Source: Pseudomonadota bacterium (GTDB lineage: Bacteria; Pseudomonadota; Alphaproteobacteria; Azospirillales; Azospirillaceae). Taken from it: a stretch of 64,000 nucleotides of DNA. Shown one piece after another: positions 53,758 through 61,805 of the stretch; positions within the stretch are counted from its first letter, which is position 1; each line of letters begins with the position of its first letter. Both the position numbers and the translations under genes were made by a program. Under the pieces are notes generated by a model. The model searched no databases and was not told where the DNA came from. It saw only the letters and a list, made by a program, of their open reading frames with translations. Location of the stretch: assembly GCA_023423695.1 (NCBI GenBank), contig JAFAFA010000155.1, positions 124,001-188,000 of the forward strand, written 5' to 3'.

Positions 53758-54927
53758 TCATTTCGGCAGGGCGGTTTCCGCCAGCCGTACCCAATAGCTG
53801 GCGCCGATCGGCAGCACCTCATCGTTGAAATCATAGTGCGGGCTGTGCAAGTTCCGGCCCTGGTCCGACGGGCCGGCACCAACCCAGACGTAGCAGCCGG
53901 GCCGCTTCTGCAGCATGAAGGAGAAATCCTCCGCCCCCATGCTGGGCATCGGGTCGAGGTCGAGAGCCTCTTCTCCGACCACGCGTGCCGCCGCCTGCCG
54001 GGCCAGTTCCGTTTCCGCGGCGCTGTTGGTGGTGGGGGGATAGCGCCGCTCATAGCGCAGGCTGGCCTCGACTCCGAACCCGCCGGCGACGGCGGCGGCC
54101 ACTTCGCCCATACGGCGCTGCACGAGATCCTGAACCTCCGGCCGGAAGGTCCGGACGGTGCCGCGCAGCACGGCGGTGGCCGGCAGGACATTCCACGTGT
54201 CGCCCGCGTGGAATTGCGTGACGCTGACGACCGCCGAATCGATGGGGTGGACGCTGCGGCTGGCGATGGTCTGGAAGGCGGACACGATCTGGCTGCCGAC
54301 CATGATCGTGTCGGTTCCCATATGCGGCATGCCGGCGTGGGTGCCCTTGCCGGTCAGGGTCAGTTCGAAGATGTCGTAGGCCGCCATCAGCGGGCCCGGG
54401 CGCAACGCGATGCGGCCGACCTCCAGCCCCGGCCAATTGTGCATGCCGAAGACCTTTTCGACGGGGAAGCGGTCGAAAAGCCCTTCCTCCACCATCACGC
54501 GGCCGCCGCCCTCATTCTCCTCGGCCGGCTGGAAGATGAAGGCGATGGTGCCTTGGAAGGTGTCGGGGTTTTCGGTCAGGTAGCGTGCCGCGCCCAGCAG
54601 CATCGCCGTGTGCCCGTCATGCCCGCAGGCATGCATGCGTCCCGGATTGCGCGAGCTGTGGGGCAGGTTGGTTTCCTCGTGGATGTGCAGGGCATCCATG
54701 TCGGCGCGGAAGCCGACCGTGGGGCCATCGCCGTTGCGCATGACCCCCACCACCCCGGTCTTCGCGAGGCCCCGATGCACTTCCAACCCGAAGGATGCCA
54801 GCTTCTCCGCAACGAAGTCGCTGGTCCGCTGCTCCTCGAAGGCGGTTTCCGGATGGGCGTGCAGATCGCGCCGCCAGGCTGTCATCTCGGCCGTCAGTTC
54901 ATCCAACCCGGCCACCGTTCCGAACAT
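53758..54927 (-). CDS. M20-family amidohydrolase (hippurate/N-acyl amino acid hydrolase-like)
   Basis: This is a 389-residue metallopeptidase-fold enzyme: RRDLHAHPETAFEEQRTSDF, metal-binding HACGHDGHTAMLL, FIFQPAEENEGGGRVMVEEG, a lid domain (GKGTHAGMPHMGTDTI) and SMGAEDFSFML near the C-terminus. It would hydrolyse an N-acyl or N-carbamoyl amino acid. GAGGAACGGCAG precedes the ATG at 54927. It is the first gene of the run leading to LivKHMGF, so it is read here as the amidase step of that pathway. Confidence 0.9.
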   Translation of the reverse strand: MFGTVAGLDELTAEMTAWRRDLHAHPETAFEEQRTSDFVAEKLASFGLEVHRGLAKTGVVGVMRNGDGPTVGFRADMDALHIHEETNLPHSSRNPGRMHACGHDGHTAMLLGAARYLTENPDTFQGTIAFIFQPAEENEGGGRVMVEEGLFDRFPVEKVFGMHNWPGLEVGRIALRPGPLMAAYDIFELTLTGKGTHAGMPHMGTDTIMVGSQIVSAFQTIASRSVHPIDSAVVSVTQFHAGDTWNVLPATAVLRGTVRTFRPEVQDLVQRRMGEVAAAVAGGFGVEASLRYERRYPPTTNSAAETELARQAAARVVGEEALDLDPMPSMGAEDFSFMLQKRPGCYVWVGAGPSDQGRNLHSPHYDFNDEVLPIGASYWVRLAETALPK

Positions 54928-55121
54928 CTGCCGTTCCTCATGTTTCAGTAAGGCGTTATCGCAAGCCTGCCCAAAAACCATCGGGACCGGAACAGTGTTT
55001 TTCGGTGAGGACCGTTGTGCCGACGTCCAAACCTCGGCGAGGGTTCGCGATCGGCCCGGCTGGGACGCGATGGCGGAGCAGCGCGGGGACTGCCCCGCCT
55101 GGGGCGCTGGCACGATGCGGC

Positions 55122-56822
55122 TTATGCGGCCCGGATGGACGCGAGGAAACGCGCGACCTGGGCATGCAACGACGATGCTTCGCCGGACAGCGTCGCGGCG
55201 GCGGTCTTGACCTGGTCCGCCGCCGCCTCGGTGTCACGGGCCGCCTCCTCCACGCCGCTGATGTGTGAGGACACTTGGCTGGTTCCCTGCGCCGCCTCCT
55301 GGGTGTTGCGCGCGATCTCGCGGGTCGCCGCGCTCTGCTGCTCGACGGCGGCGGCGATGGTGGCGGAGATCTGGCTGATGGAGCGGATCGTGGTCTCGAT
55401 GCTCCGGATGGCCGCGACCGTCTCGGCGCTCACCGCCTGAATGTCGTGGATGTGGGTGCTGATCTCCTCCGTCGCGCGCGCCGTCGAGGCGGCGAGGCTC
55501 TTCACCTCCTGCGCCACAACGGCGAAGCCCTTGCCCGCCTCCCCGGCGCGCGCGGCCTCGATGGTGGCGTTCAGCGCCAGCAGGTTGGTCTGGCTGGCGA
55601 TTTCGGTGATCAGATGGGCGACTTCGCCGATCCTGGCGGCGGCCGAAGACAGCCCCTCCACCGTCGTGTTGGTGCGCGCCACCTGTTGCACGGCTTCGCC
55701 CGCGACGCCGTTGGCCTGCTCGATCTGGCGGCTGATCTCGGCGATGGACGCGGTCAATTCATCAGCCGCGGCGGCGACCGTCTGCACGTTTCCGGACGCC
55801 ACCCCGGAGGCGTTGGCCACCGCGGCGGTGCGCTCGTGCGTCGATTCCGCGGTGCGGTTCATCAGGTGGGCGGTCTGCTGCATCTGGCCGGCGGCGTTGG
55901 TCAGCACCTCGAGCTGTCCGGTGATGCCGCTCTCGAAGTCGGCGATCAGCCCATCGACGGTCTGGCGGTGCCGGTCCTTCAGCATCTCCTCCTCCTGGTG
56001 CTGCGCCTCCAGGCGGCGCATCGCGCGGGCGTTGTCGCGGAACACGTGGAGCGCGTGCGCCAGCGTGCCGACCTCGTCGCGCCGCCCGTCGTCGAGAGCC
56101 TCCAATTCGACATCCAGATCGCCACGCGACAGCCGCTCGGTCGCCGACGTCAGGCGGTTCAGAGGACGGGAGACGTAACGCTGGACGATCCAGACCAGCA
56201 GCCCCAGTGACAGCGCAATGCCGAGCGCCGAGCCCAGCGACTGCCAGAGCACCGCGGCGTCGTAGACGGCCTCGCCGCTGCGTTGGGCAGCCTGCATCTC
56301 CTCCTTTGCGGCGGCGACCAGCTTGTCCGCTTCGCCGGTGATCTTGAAGCGCACGTCGCGCATCTCGCCGAAGATCACCTGGAACGCCTCGTCCTTCTTG
56401 CCCTCGGCCGACAAAGCGATGGCCCGCTGCGCCAGCCGGTCGTACTCGCCCGAGAGGGCCTGGATGTCCCTTGCCGGCGCCGCAATGGCAGGCGCGGGAT
56501 TGGTCGCCACGATCCGTGCCGCAAAGTCCACCATGGAGGCGAAGCGCTGCTGGTAGCGCCCACGGATGGTTTTCACATCCTCCGGCTTGCTGGCGAGCAC
56601 CGCATTCGATGTGGCGATCGCCGTGACGTTCAATTCGCTGTTCAGGCGCAGCGCCATCTCCAAACGTGCCGCATCCCGTTCCACCAACTGCACGTTCCGC
56701 TCGTGCAACGCGGACAGCGAGGCCAGACCGTACACCGCAATGCCGATGGCGATGGCGGCCAGCAGCAGCGACGGGGCGACGATCTTGGTTACGAGGCGGG
56801 TGCGGGTAAGCGGCACGGACAT
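55122..56822 (-). CDS. Methyl-accepting chemotaxis protein
   Basis: This is a 566-residue chemoreceptor: an N-terminal membrane span (IVAPSLLLAAIAIGIAVYGL), a helical periplasmic sensor with an alanine-rich helix (about 30-190), a second span (near 195-215), HAMP (RYVSRPLNRLTSATERLSRG) and the long signalling coiled coil with EIASQTNLLALNATIEAARA at the hairpin tip. The ATG at 56822 follows AAAAGG. Its ligand is unknown; the location next to amide genes may be relevant. Confidence 0.92.
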   Translation of the reverse strand: MSVPLTRTRLVTKIVAPSLLLAAIAIGIAVYGLASLSALHERNVQLVERDAARLEMALRLNSELNVTAIATSNAVLASKPEDVKTIRGRYQQRFASMVDFAARIVATNPAPAIAAPARDIQALSGEYDRLAQRAIALSAEGKKDEAFQVIFGEMRDVRFKITGEADKLVAAAKEEMQAAQRSGEAVYDAAVLWQSLGSALGIALSLGLLVWIVQRYVSRPLNRLTSATERLSRGDLDVELEALDDGRRDEVGTLAHALHVFRDNARAMRRLEAQHQEEEMLKDRHRQTVDGLIADFESGITGQLEVLTNAAGQMQQTAHLMNRTAESTHERTAAVANASGVASGNVQTVAAAADELTASIAEISRQIEQANGVAGEAVQQVARTNTTVEGLSSAAARIGEVAHLITEIASQTNLLALNATIEAARAGEAGKGFAVVAQEVKSLAASTARATEEISTHIHDIQAVSAETVAAIRSIETTIRSISQISATIAAAVEQQSAATREIARNTQEAAQGTSQVSSHISGVEEAARDTEAAADQVKTAAATLSGEASSLHAQVARFLASIRAA

Positions 56823-57151
56823 GGGAAGCACCTTTTGAGTTCAGTCAACCGGACGGGCGCCGAACGGACGGCGCGACGATATCAGTGTCGAACGCAAACA
56901 TTGCCGGTCAGTTTACGCCCGGCCGTCTTTTGACGGAGATGGACCGGAATGGGCCTTGTACCGCTCGCTTTCCCGAGTCCGGCCATCTTCGTCCTCCTGC
57001 CCCGCCGCCCTGCGGGAGCCCACGGCTCCACGCAAAACAGGAGTCGCCAAACCATCCGTCTTTGCCATAGTATGCAAGTCCATATTTGTCCGACGTCATG
57101 CCAGGGGCCGCGGCTGGGTTTCAGCAGGGGCTCGACGTGATGGAGTGGACC
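56823..57151. other. Divergent intergenic region before amiC
   Basis: About 330 bases between the chemoreceptor and the amiC leader. It must hold both promoters, but no clear -35/-10 or -24/-12 pair is seen. Short open frames on both strands show no recognisable features. Confidence 0.45.
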
Positions 57152-57202
57152 GGAGCAATGGCGCTCCAATCTGGGTCGACCGCCCTGATTGGAGCTTTTT
57201 TT
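57152..57202 (+). promoter_or_regulatory. Putative ANTAR-controlled attenuator upstream of amiC
   Basis: A hexaloop hairpin GGAGC-AATGGC-GCTCC (57152-57167) has A at loop position 1 and G at 4. Its 3' arm GCTCC is also the 5' arm of an intrinsic terminator (GCTCCAATC at 57163-57171 with GATTGGAGC at 57187-57195, then seven T). The two structures exclude each other, as in ANTAR target leaders. The upstream partner hairpin (P1) is not clear here. It would let AmiR autoregulate amiC-amiR. Confidence 0.65.
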
Positions 57203-57281
57203 GTTTTATTTTCGACCGGATGACCACCGGTTGACCTGGACGCGAATTACGGCGGCGAGCGCGACGACGAGGTGGATGCAG

Positions 57282-58451
57282 ATGGATTGTACCCCCAAGA
57301 GCAGTGAACCGTGGCGAGTCGGCGTGCTGTTCTCGCAGACCGGGGTCACGGCGGGAATCGAACGCACCCAGCTCCAGGGCACGCTGATGGCAATCGAGGA
57401 GATCAATGCCGGCGGCGGGGTCAACGGCCGGGAGATCCTGCCGGTCGTCCGGGATCCGCAGTCCGATCCGGCGGTGTTCGCGGCTCTCGCCGAGCGGTTG
57501 ATGACCGAGGATCGGGTCAGCGTCCTGTTCGGCTGCTACATGTCGAGCACGCGCAAGGCGATCCTGCCGGTGGTGGAGCGGCGCAACGGGCTGCTGCTCT
57601 ATTCGACCCTCTATGAAGGGTTCGAATGCTCGCGCAACGTCATCTACACCGGCGCCGCCCCCAACCAGAACGGCCGGCAGCTGGCCGACTATCTGACGCG
57701 GGAATATGGCAGCCGCGTCTACATGGTGGGGTCGGACTACATCTATCCCTATGAATCCAGCCGGATCATGCGGGAGCTGGTGCTCCAGCGTTCCGGCAAG
57801 ATCCTCGCGGAGAAGTACCTGCCGCTGAACGCGACGCAGAAGGCGTTCGCCCCGGTCATCCGCGACATCCGGCGCAAGGAGCCGGACTTCATCTTCTCCA
57901 CGGTGGTCGGCGCCGCCACCGCCCACCTCTACCACGCCTATGCCGAGGCGGGGTTCGATCCGGCGCGGATGCCGATCGCCAGCCTGACCACCAGCGAGGC
58001 GGAAATCAGCGACATCGGCGTCGCCGCCTCGCGCGGGCATGTCACCGCCGCCCCCTATTTCGATTCCATCGACAGCGAGGCGAACCGCCGTTTCGTCGCC
58101 CGCTACCGTGAGCGGTTCGGGGAGCATGAGCGGACCAACGCGTCATGCGAGGCCGCCTATTTCCAGGTCCACCTGTTCGCCCAGGCTCTGCGCATCGCCG
58201 ACTGCATGGACACCGACCGGCTGCGCGACGCCATCTTCGGGCAGGAGTTCGATGCGCCCCAGGGGCGGGTGCGGATCGATCCCGACAACAACCACACCTA
58301 CCTGTGGCCGCGCGTCGGCCGGGTCGATGCGGAGGGCCGGTTCGAGATCGTCGCGGACTCGCCGGTGGCGATGAAGCCCGATCCGTATCTGGTGGATCAC
58401 AACGCTGCCGACGAGGCGGATATCCGCTGGCGGCGGCAGGCCACGGTCTGA
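57282..58451 (+). CDS. amiC: AmiC-like amide sensor, negative regulator of AmiR
   Basis: This is a 389-residue type I periplasmic-binding-protein fold without a signal peptide (WRVGVLFSQTGVTAGIERTQ), hence cytoplasmic, as AmiC is. Shared segments include MSSTRKAILPVVERRNGLLL, STLYEGFECSRNVIYTGAAP and ASCEAAYFQVHLFAQA. AmiC sequesters AmiR until a short-chain amide binds. The ATG at 57282 has GAGGTG upstream. It closely resembles the exported binding protein at 59619-60866. It lies 22 bases before amiR. Confidence 0.9.
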   Translation: MDCTPKSSEPWRVGVLFSQTGVTAGIERTQLQGTLMAIEEINAGGGVNGREILPVVRDPQSDPAVFAALAERLMTEDRVSVLFGCYMSSTRKAILPVVERRNGLLLYSTLYEGFECSRNVIYTGAAPNQNGRQLADYLTREYGSRVYMVGSDYIYPYESSRIMRELVLQRSGKILAEKYLPLNATQKAFAPVIRDIRRKEPDFIFSTVVGAATAHLYHAYAEAGFDPARMPIASLTTSEAEISDIGVAASRGHVTAAPYFDSIDSEANRRFVARYRERFGEHERTNASCEAAYFQVHLFAQALRIADCMDTDRLRDAIFGQEFDAPQGRVRIDPDNNHTYLWPRVGRVDAEGRFEIVADSPVAMKPDPYLVDHNAADEADIRWRRQATV

Positions 58452-58473
58452 CTGCAAACGGGGCAAACGCCGC

Positions 58474-59079
58474 ATGTCGATCAACCTGCTCCGTGATATC
58501 CGCTCCTTTCGCGTGGTGGTCATCCACCCGCAGGACGCCGAGGCGGAAGAGCTGTTGCGCCAGCTCCACCGCATCGGCTGCCAGGCCCGCTCCGAATGGC
58601 CGCCGCCCAAGGACCGCCCCAGCGGCGTCGACCTGATCTTCCTCGACATGACCCAACTGCTGTCGGGACAGGGACGGCTGTCCTGGTCCACCGCCGACGA
58701 AGGGCCGCCGATCGTCGCCGTGCTCGACTACGAAAGCCCGACCGTGCTGAAGGCCCTGGTGGATTACGGGGTTCGCGGCTTCGTCAGCAAGCCGATCCGC
58801 GCCTTCGGCCTGCTGACCACCATGTTCATGGCCCACCGCGCCGCGGAGGGCGAGCGCGGCATGCGCAAGCGCCTGCAGAAGGTCGAGCAGCGGCTGGACG
58901 GCATCAAGAAGGTGAGCAAGGCCAAGGCGATCCTGATCGAGCAGCGGCGGATCACCGAGGAGGAAGCCTACCGCTTCATCCGCGAACGCGCCATGGCCCG
59001 GCGGACGACCATCGAAGCGGTCGCCGCCGCCATCATCGACGCCAGCGAAATGCTGATGACGGAAAATCCGACTCGCTGA
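58474..59079 (+). CDS. amiR: AmiR-like ANTAR-domain transcription antiterminator
   Basis: This is a 201-residue protein: a pseudo-receiver domain (about 10-130, with DLIFLDMTQ and FVSKPIRAF), a linking coiled coil (GMRKRLQKVEQRLDGIKKVS) and a C-terminal ANTAR RNA-binding domain (KAKAILIEQRRITEEEAYRFIRERAM). AmiR binds leader RNA to prevent termination when released by AmiC. Terminator-bearing leaders lie upstream of amiC and twice downstream, before the transporter. Confidence 0.93.
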   Translation: MSINLLRDIRSFRVVVIHPQDAEAEELLRQLHRIGCQARSEWPPPKDRPSGVDLIFLDMTQLLSGQGRLSWSTADEGPPIVAVLDYESPTVLKALVDYGVRGFVSKPIRAFGLLTTMFMAHRAAEGERGMRKRLQKVEQRLDGIKKVSKAKAILIEQRRITEEEAYRFIRERAMARRTTIEAVAAAIIDASEMLMTENPTR

Positions 59080-59150
59080 TCATTTTTGATATTGACGATT
59101 AGGCGGCGCGATGTGCATCTTACTGAGCAAGTGAAGCAAATCGCCCGCGT

Positions 59151-59223
59151 CCGCCAATGATGTCGGATAGACGGGCAGGCGATGAAGCCCCTGAAGGTGT
59201 GAAAGCCTTGCTGGGGTTTTTTT
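59151..59223 (+). promoter_or_regulatory. Putative ANTAR dual-hexaloop element and terminator 1
   Basis: Hairpin P1 is CCGCC-AATGAT-GTCGG (59151-59166, one mismatch). Hairpin P2 is GGC-GATGAA-GCC (59178-59189). The 3' arm of P2 is part of the terminator arm AAGCCCC (59185-59191), which pairs with GGGGTT (59213-59218) before seven T. Both loops are six bases with G at position 4. It lies 72 bases after the amiR stop. Confidence 0.65.
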
Positions 59224-59225
59224 GT

Positions 59226-59480
59226 GTTTGAACCCAACGTACCGACGCGCACTCCGGCACCACAGATGCGAGGGAGGCCGATGGGCAGTTTTGTGCAGAG
59301 ATAGGTCCGACCGTTCAATCCTTATGGACCGACGCGGCGAAACTGTTGTCGCGCAACGATTACTTTTGTCCGGCACCTGAGCCATTCGGGGCCGGCACGT
59401 ACGATACTGGATAGTCAACACTACCATTCGTTGAATATTTTAAAATCGTCCTACACTACTTGAGATCGCACCAGGCACAC
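59226..59480. other. Spacer between the two leader terminators
   Basis: About 255 bases with no gene. The right third is AT-rich (around GTTGAATATTTTAAAATCG at 59432-59450) and may hold a second promoter for the transporter operon. No motif is certain. Confidence 0.4.
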
Positions 59481-59556
59481 CCCGCCGATGACGCCGGGAG
59501 TTCGTGCCGAGGCAATGAAGCCCCAGCAGGCCGCCGGCCTGGGTGGGGCTTTTTTT
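59481..59556 (+). promoter_or_regulatory. Putative ANTAR dual-hexaloop element and terminator 2
   Basis: P1 is CCCGCC-GATGAC-GCCGGG (59481-59498), with the same mismatch position as in element 1. P2 is GGC-AATGAA-GCC (59511-59522), loop A1 and G4. Its 3' arm opens the terminator AGCCCCA (59519-59525), pairing with TGGGGCT (59544-59550) over an inner CAGGCC/GGCCTG stem, then seven T. It ends 62 bases before the binding-protein start. AmiR bound to P1-P2 would block the terminator and switch the transporter on. Confidence 0.75.
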
Positions 59557-59618
59557 GTGCGCTCTCCTGTCTGTGCCGAAGAACCAGCAAAAACAGGCAA
59601 ACGAGGAGGAAACGCGTC

Positions 59619-60866
59619 ATGACCTTCACACGGCGTAATTTTCTGAAATCGACGGCCGTCGCCGGAGTGGCCGGATCGGTCGGCTTCCCGCACATCTGGA
59701 TAAAGGACAGCGGTGTCGCCTGGGCGGCGAGCGGCGAGATCAAGGTCGGCGTCCTCTTCTCGCTGACCGGCACCACCGCGGTCGTCGAGAAGTCCATGCA
59801 CAACGCCACCATGATGGCCATCGACGAGATCAACGCCGCCGGCGGCATCAATGGGATGAAGCTGACCGCAATCGTCGAGGACCCGGCCTCCGACCCCGCC
59901 ACCTTCGCCGACAAGTCCAACAAGCTGGTGCTGAACGACAAATGCGTCAGTGTCTTCGGCTCCTACACCTCCGCCTCGCGCAAGGCGGTGCTGCCGGTCT
60001 TCGAGAAGCGCAAGAACCTCTACTGGTATCCGACGCTCTATGAAGGCCGCGAGTGCTCGAAGAACGTCATGTACACCGGGGCGGTGCCCAACCAGCAGCA
60101 GAAGGAGTTCATTCCCTGGCTGGTCAAGACCTTCGGCAAGAAGTTCTATCTGATCGGCTCGAACTACATCTATCCCAAGGAAGAGAACAACGTCTGCAAG
60201 ATCCTGCTGAAGGAGCTGGGCGGCGAGGTGGTCGGCGAGGAATATGTGCCGCTCGGCCATTCGGAGTTCGGCTCCGTGCTGAACAAGTTCCGCGAGACCA
60301 AGCCGGACGTGATCTTCTCCACCGTGGTCGGCGACAGCGTGATCGCGCTGCACAAGCAGTACAAGGCGGCTGGGTTCAATCCCGACAAGATGCCGATGGC
60401 CAGCCTGACCACCTCGGAGGTGGAGATCGCGGCGATGGGCGGCGAGTATGCCGCCGGCCACTTCACCTCCGCCCCCTACTTCATGGGGCACCAATCCAAG
60501 GAGAACGAGGTCTTCGTCGAGAATTACCGCAAGCGCTTCGGCAAGGATTCGGTGACGCACTTCGTGTCGGAGGCGGCCTATTTCCAGATGCACCTGTTCC
60601 GCAAGGCGGTGGAGACGATCGGCAAGGGCGACATCACCCCCATCGCCATCCGCGACGCAACGGCGGGCCTCGAGATCATGGCGCCGCAGGGCAAGGTGAA
60701 GGTCGATGGCGACAACCTGCACTGCTACCTGTGGCCGAAGATCGGTCAGGCCCAGGCCGACGGCCAGTTCAAGGTCATCCAGCAATCGTCGGATTGGGTG
60801 AAGCCGGAACCCTACTGGGCCTATCCGGGCCAGAGCTGCACCAAGGACGGTCTGAAGGGTGCGTGA
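59619..60866 (+). CDS. urtA: Urea/short-chain amide ABC transporter substrate-binding protein (UrtA/FmdD-like)
   Basis: This is a 415-residue exported type I binding protein with a Tat-type leader (RRNFLKSTAVAGVAG). Segments match UrtA/FmdD proteins: IKVGVLFSLTGTTAVVEKS, AVLPVFEKRKNLYWYPTLYE and VSEAAYFQMHLFRKAVE. GAGGAGGA lies before the ATG at 59619. It resembles AmiC, suggesting that both bind the same amide or urea class. It is the first gene of the transporter operon. Confidence 0.9.
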   Translation: MTFTRRNFLKSTAVAGVAGSVGFPHIWIKDSGVAWAASGEIKVGVLFSLTGTTAVVEKSMHNATMMAIDEINAAGGINGMKLTAIVEDPASDPATFADKSNKLVLNDKCVSVFGSYTSASRKAVLPVFEKRKNLYWYPTLYEGRECSKNVMYTGAVPNQQQKEFIPWLVKTFGKKFYLIGSNYIYPKEENNVCKILLKELGGEVVGEEYVPLGHSEFGSVLNKFRETKPDVIFSTVVGDSVIALHKQYKAAGFNPDKMPMASLTTSEVEIAAMGGEYAAGHFTSAPYFMGHQSKENEVFVENYRKRFGKDSVTHFVSEAAYFQMHLFRKAVETIGKGDITPIAIRDATAGLEIMAPQGKVKVDGDNLHCYLWPKIGQAQADGQFKVIQQSSDWVKPEPYWAYPGQSCTKDGLKGA

Positions 60867-60921
60867 GCAATGAACGGGCAGGGGAGGGCGTCACCCGACG
60901 CCTTCCCCGTCGGAGGGGCTT

Positions 60922-61791
60922 ATGGATATTTTCTTCGGTCAACTCTTCACCGGGCTCAGCATTGCTTCGATCCTGCTGCTGGTGGCACTCGGCCTTGCGA
61001 TCATCTACGGCGCGATGGGGGTCATCAACCTCGCCCATGGCGAGTTCGTCATGCTGGGCGCCTACGGCACCTGGTTCCTCCAGTCGCAGTTCGGCCTGCC
61101 GCTGATCCCCTGCCTGCTGCTGGTGTTCTTCATGGTGGCGGCGGCGGGCTGGGCGGTCGAGAGCACGGTGGTCCGCTTCCTCTACCACCGGCCGCTCGAC
61201 ACCATCCTGGCGACCTGGGGCATCGGCATCATGCTGCAACAGGCGGTGCGCCTGTCCGCCGGGGCCGAGCTGCGCTACGTCCAGACGCCGGAGTTCCTGT
61301 CCGGCAGCATCGACATCGCCGGGGTCGGCATCCCCAGCTACCGCCTGTTCATCCTGGCGCTGACCGCCGCCCTGCTGGCGCTGACCTGGTTCCTCATCCA
61401 ACGGACGGAATTCGGCATGAAGCTGCGCGCCGTCACCCAGAACCGCGAGATGGCCAGCTGCTACGGCATCAACAGCGCCAGGGTCTACAGCCTGACCTTC
61501 GCCTTCGGTTCCGGCCTTGCCGGGCTGGCCGGCGCGCTGGTGGCGCCGATCAAGAGCGTGGCGCCGGACATGGGCACCAACTTCGTGGTCGATGCCTTCA
61601 TGGTGGTGGTGGTCGGCGGCGTCGGCAGCCTGATCGGCACGGTGGTCAGTTCCGGCCTGCTCGGCAGCGGCACCGCGGGCATCGCCTTCCTGCTGAACGA
61701 CACGCTGGCCAAGGCGCTGGTCTTCCTGGCGGTGGTCGTCCTGGTCCGCTTCCGTCCGCAGGGCCTGTTCGTCGACCAGCGGCGCCGGTGA
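60922..61791 (+). CDS. urtB: UrtB/FmdE-like ABC transporter permease
   Basis: This is a 289-residue permease with about eight helices. Key segments are GLAIIYGAMGVINLAHGEFV, the ATWGIGIMLQQAVRL region, RAVTQNREMASCYGIN and GVGSLIGTVVSSGLLG. It follows the binding-protein gene by 55 bases. Urea permeases UrtB carry a long N-terminal extension; its absence here makes an amide/FmdE-type role equally possible. Confidence 0.88.
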   Translation: MDIFFGQLFTGLSIASILLLVALGLAIIYGAMGVINLAHGEFVMLGAYGTWFLQSQFGLPLIPCLLLVFFMVAAAGWAVESTVVRFLYHRPLDTILATWGIGIMLQQAVRLSAGAELRYVQTPEFLSGSIDIAGVGIPSYRLFILALTAALLALTWFLIQRTEFGMKLRAVTQNREMASCYGINSARVYSLTFAFGSGLAGLAGALVAPIKSVAPDMGTNFVVDAFMVVVVGGVGSLIGTVVSSGLLGSGTAGIAFLLNDTLAKALVFLAVVVLVRFRPQGLFVDQRRR

Positions 61792-61805
61792 GGAGGGCCA
61801 AGGCG

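Noticed and set aside
57100..57151. A first (P1) hexaloop hairpin in the amiC leader
   Set aside because: Candidate stems around CTCGACGTGATGGAG give loops of the wrong size or unpaired closing bases. Only the second hairpin and the terminator are claimed there.
59340..59420. Possible sigma-54 promoter (GGCAC and GGCACG stretches) before the transporter leader
   Set aside because: The GC element at the required distance is missing in both candidates, so no -24/-12 promoter can be claimed.
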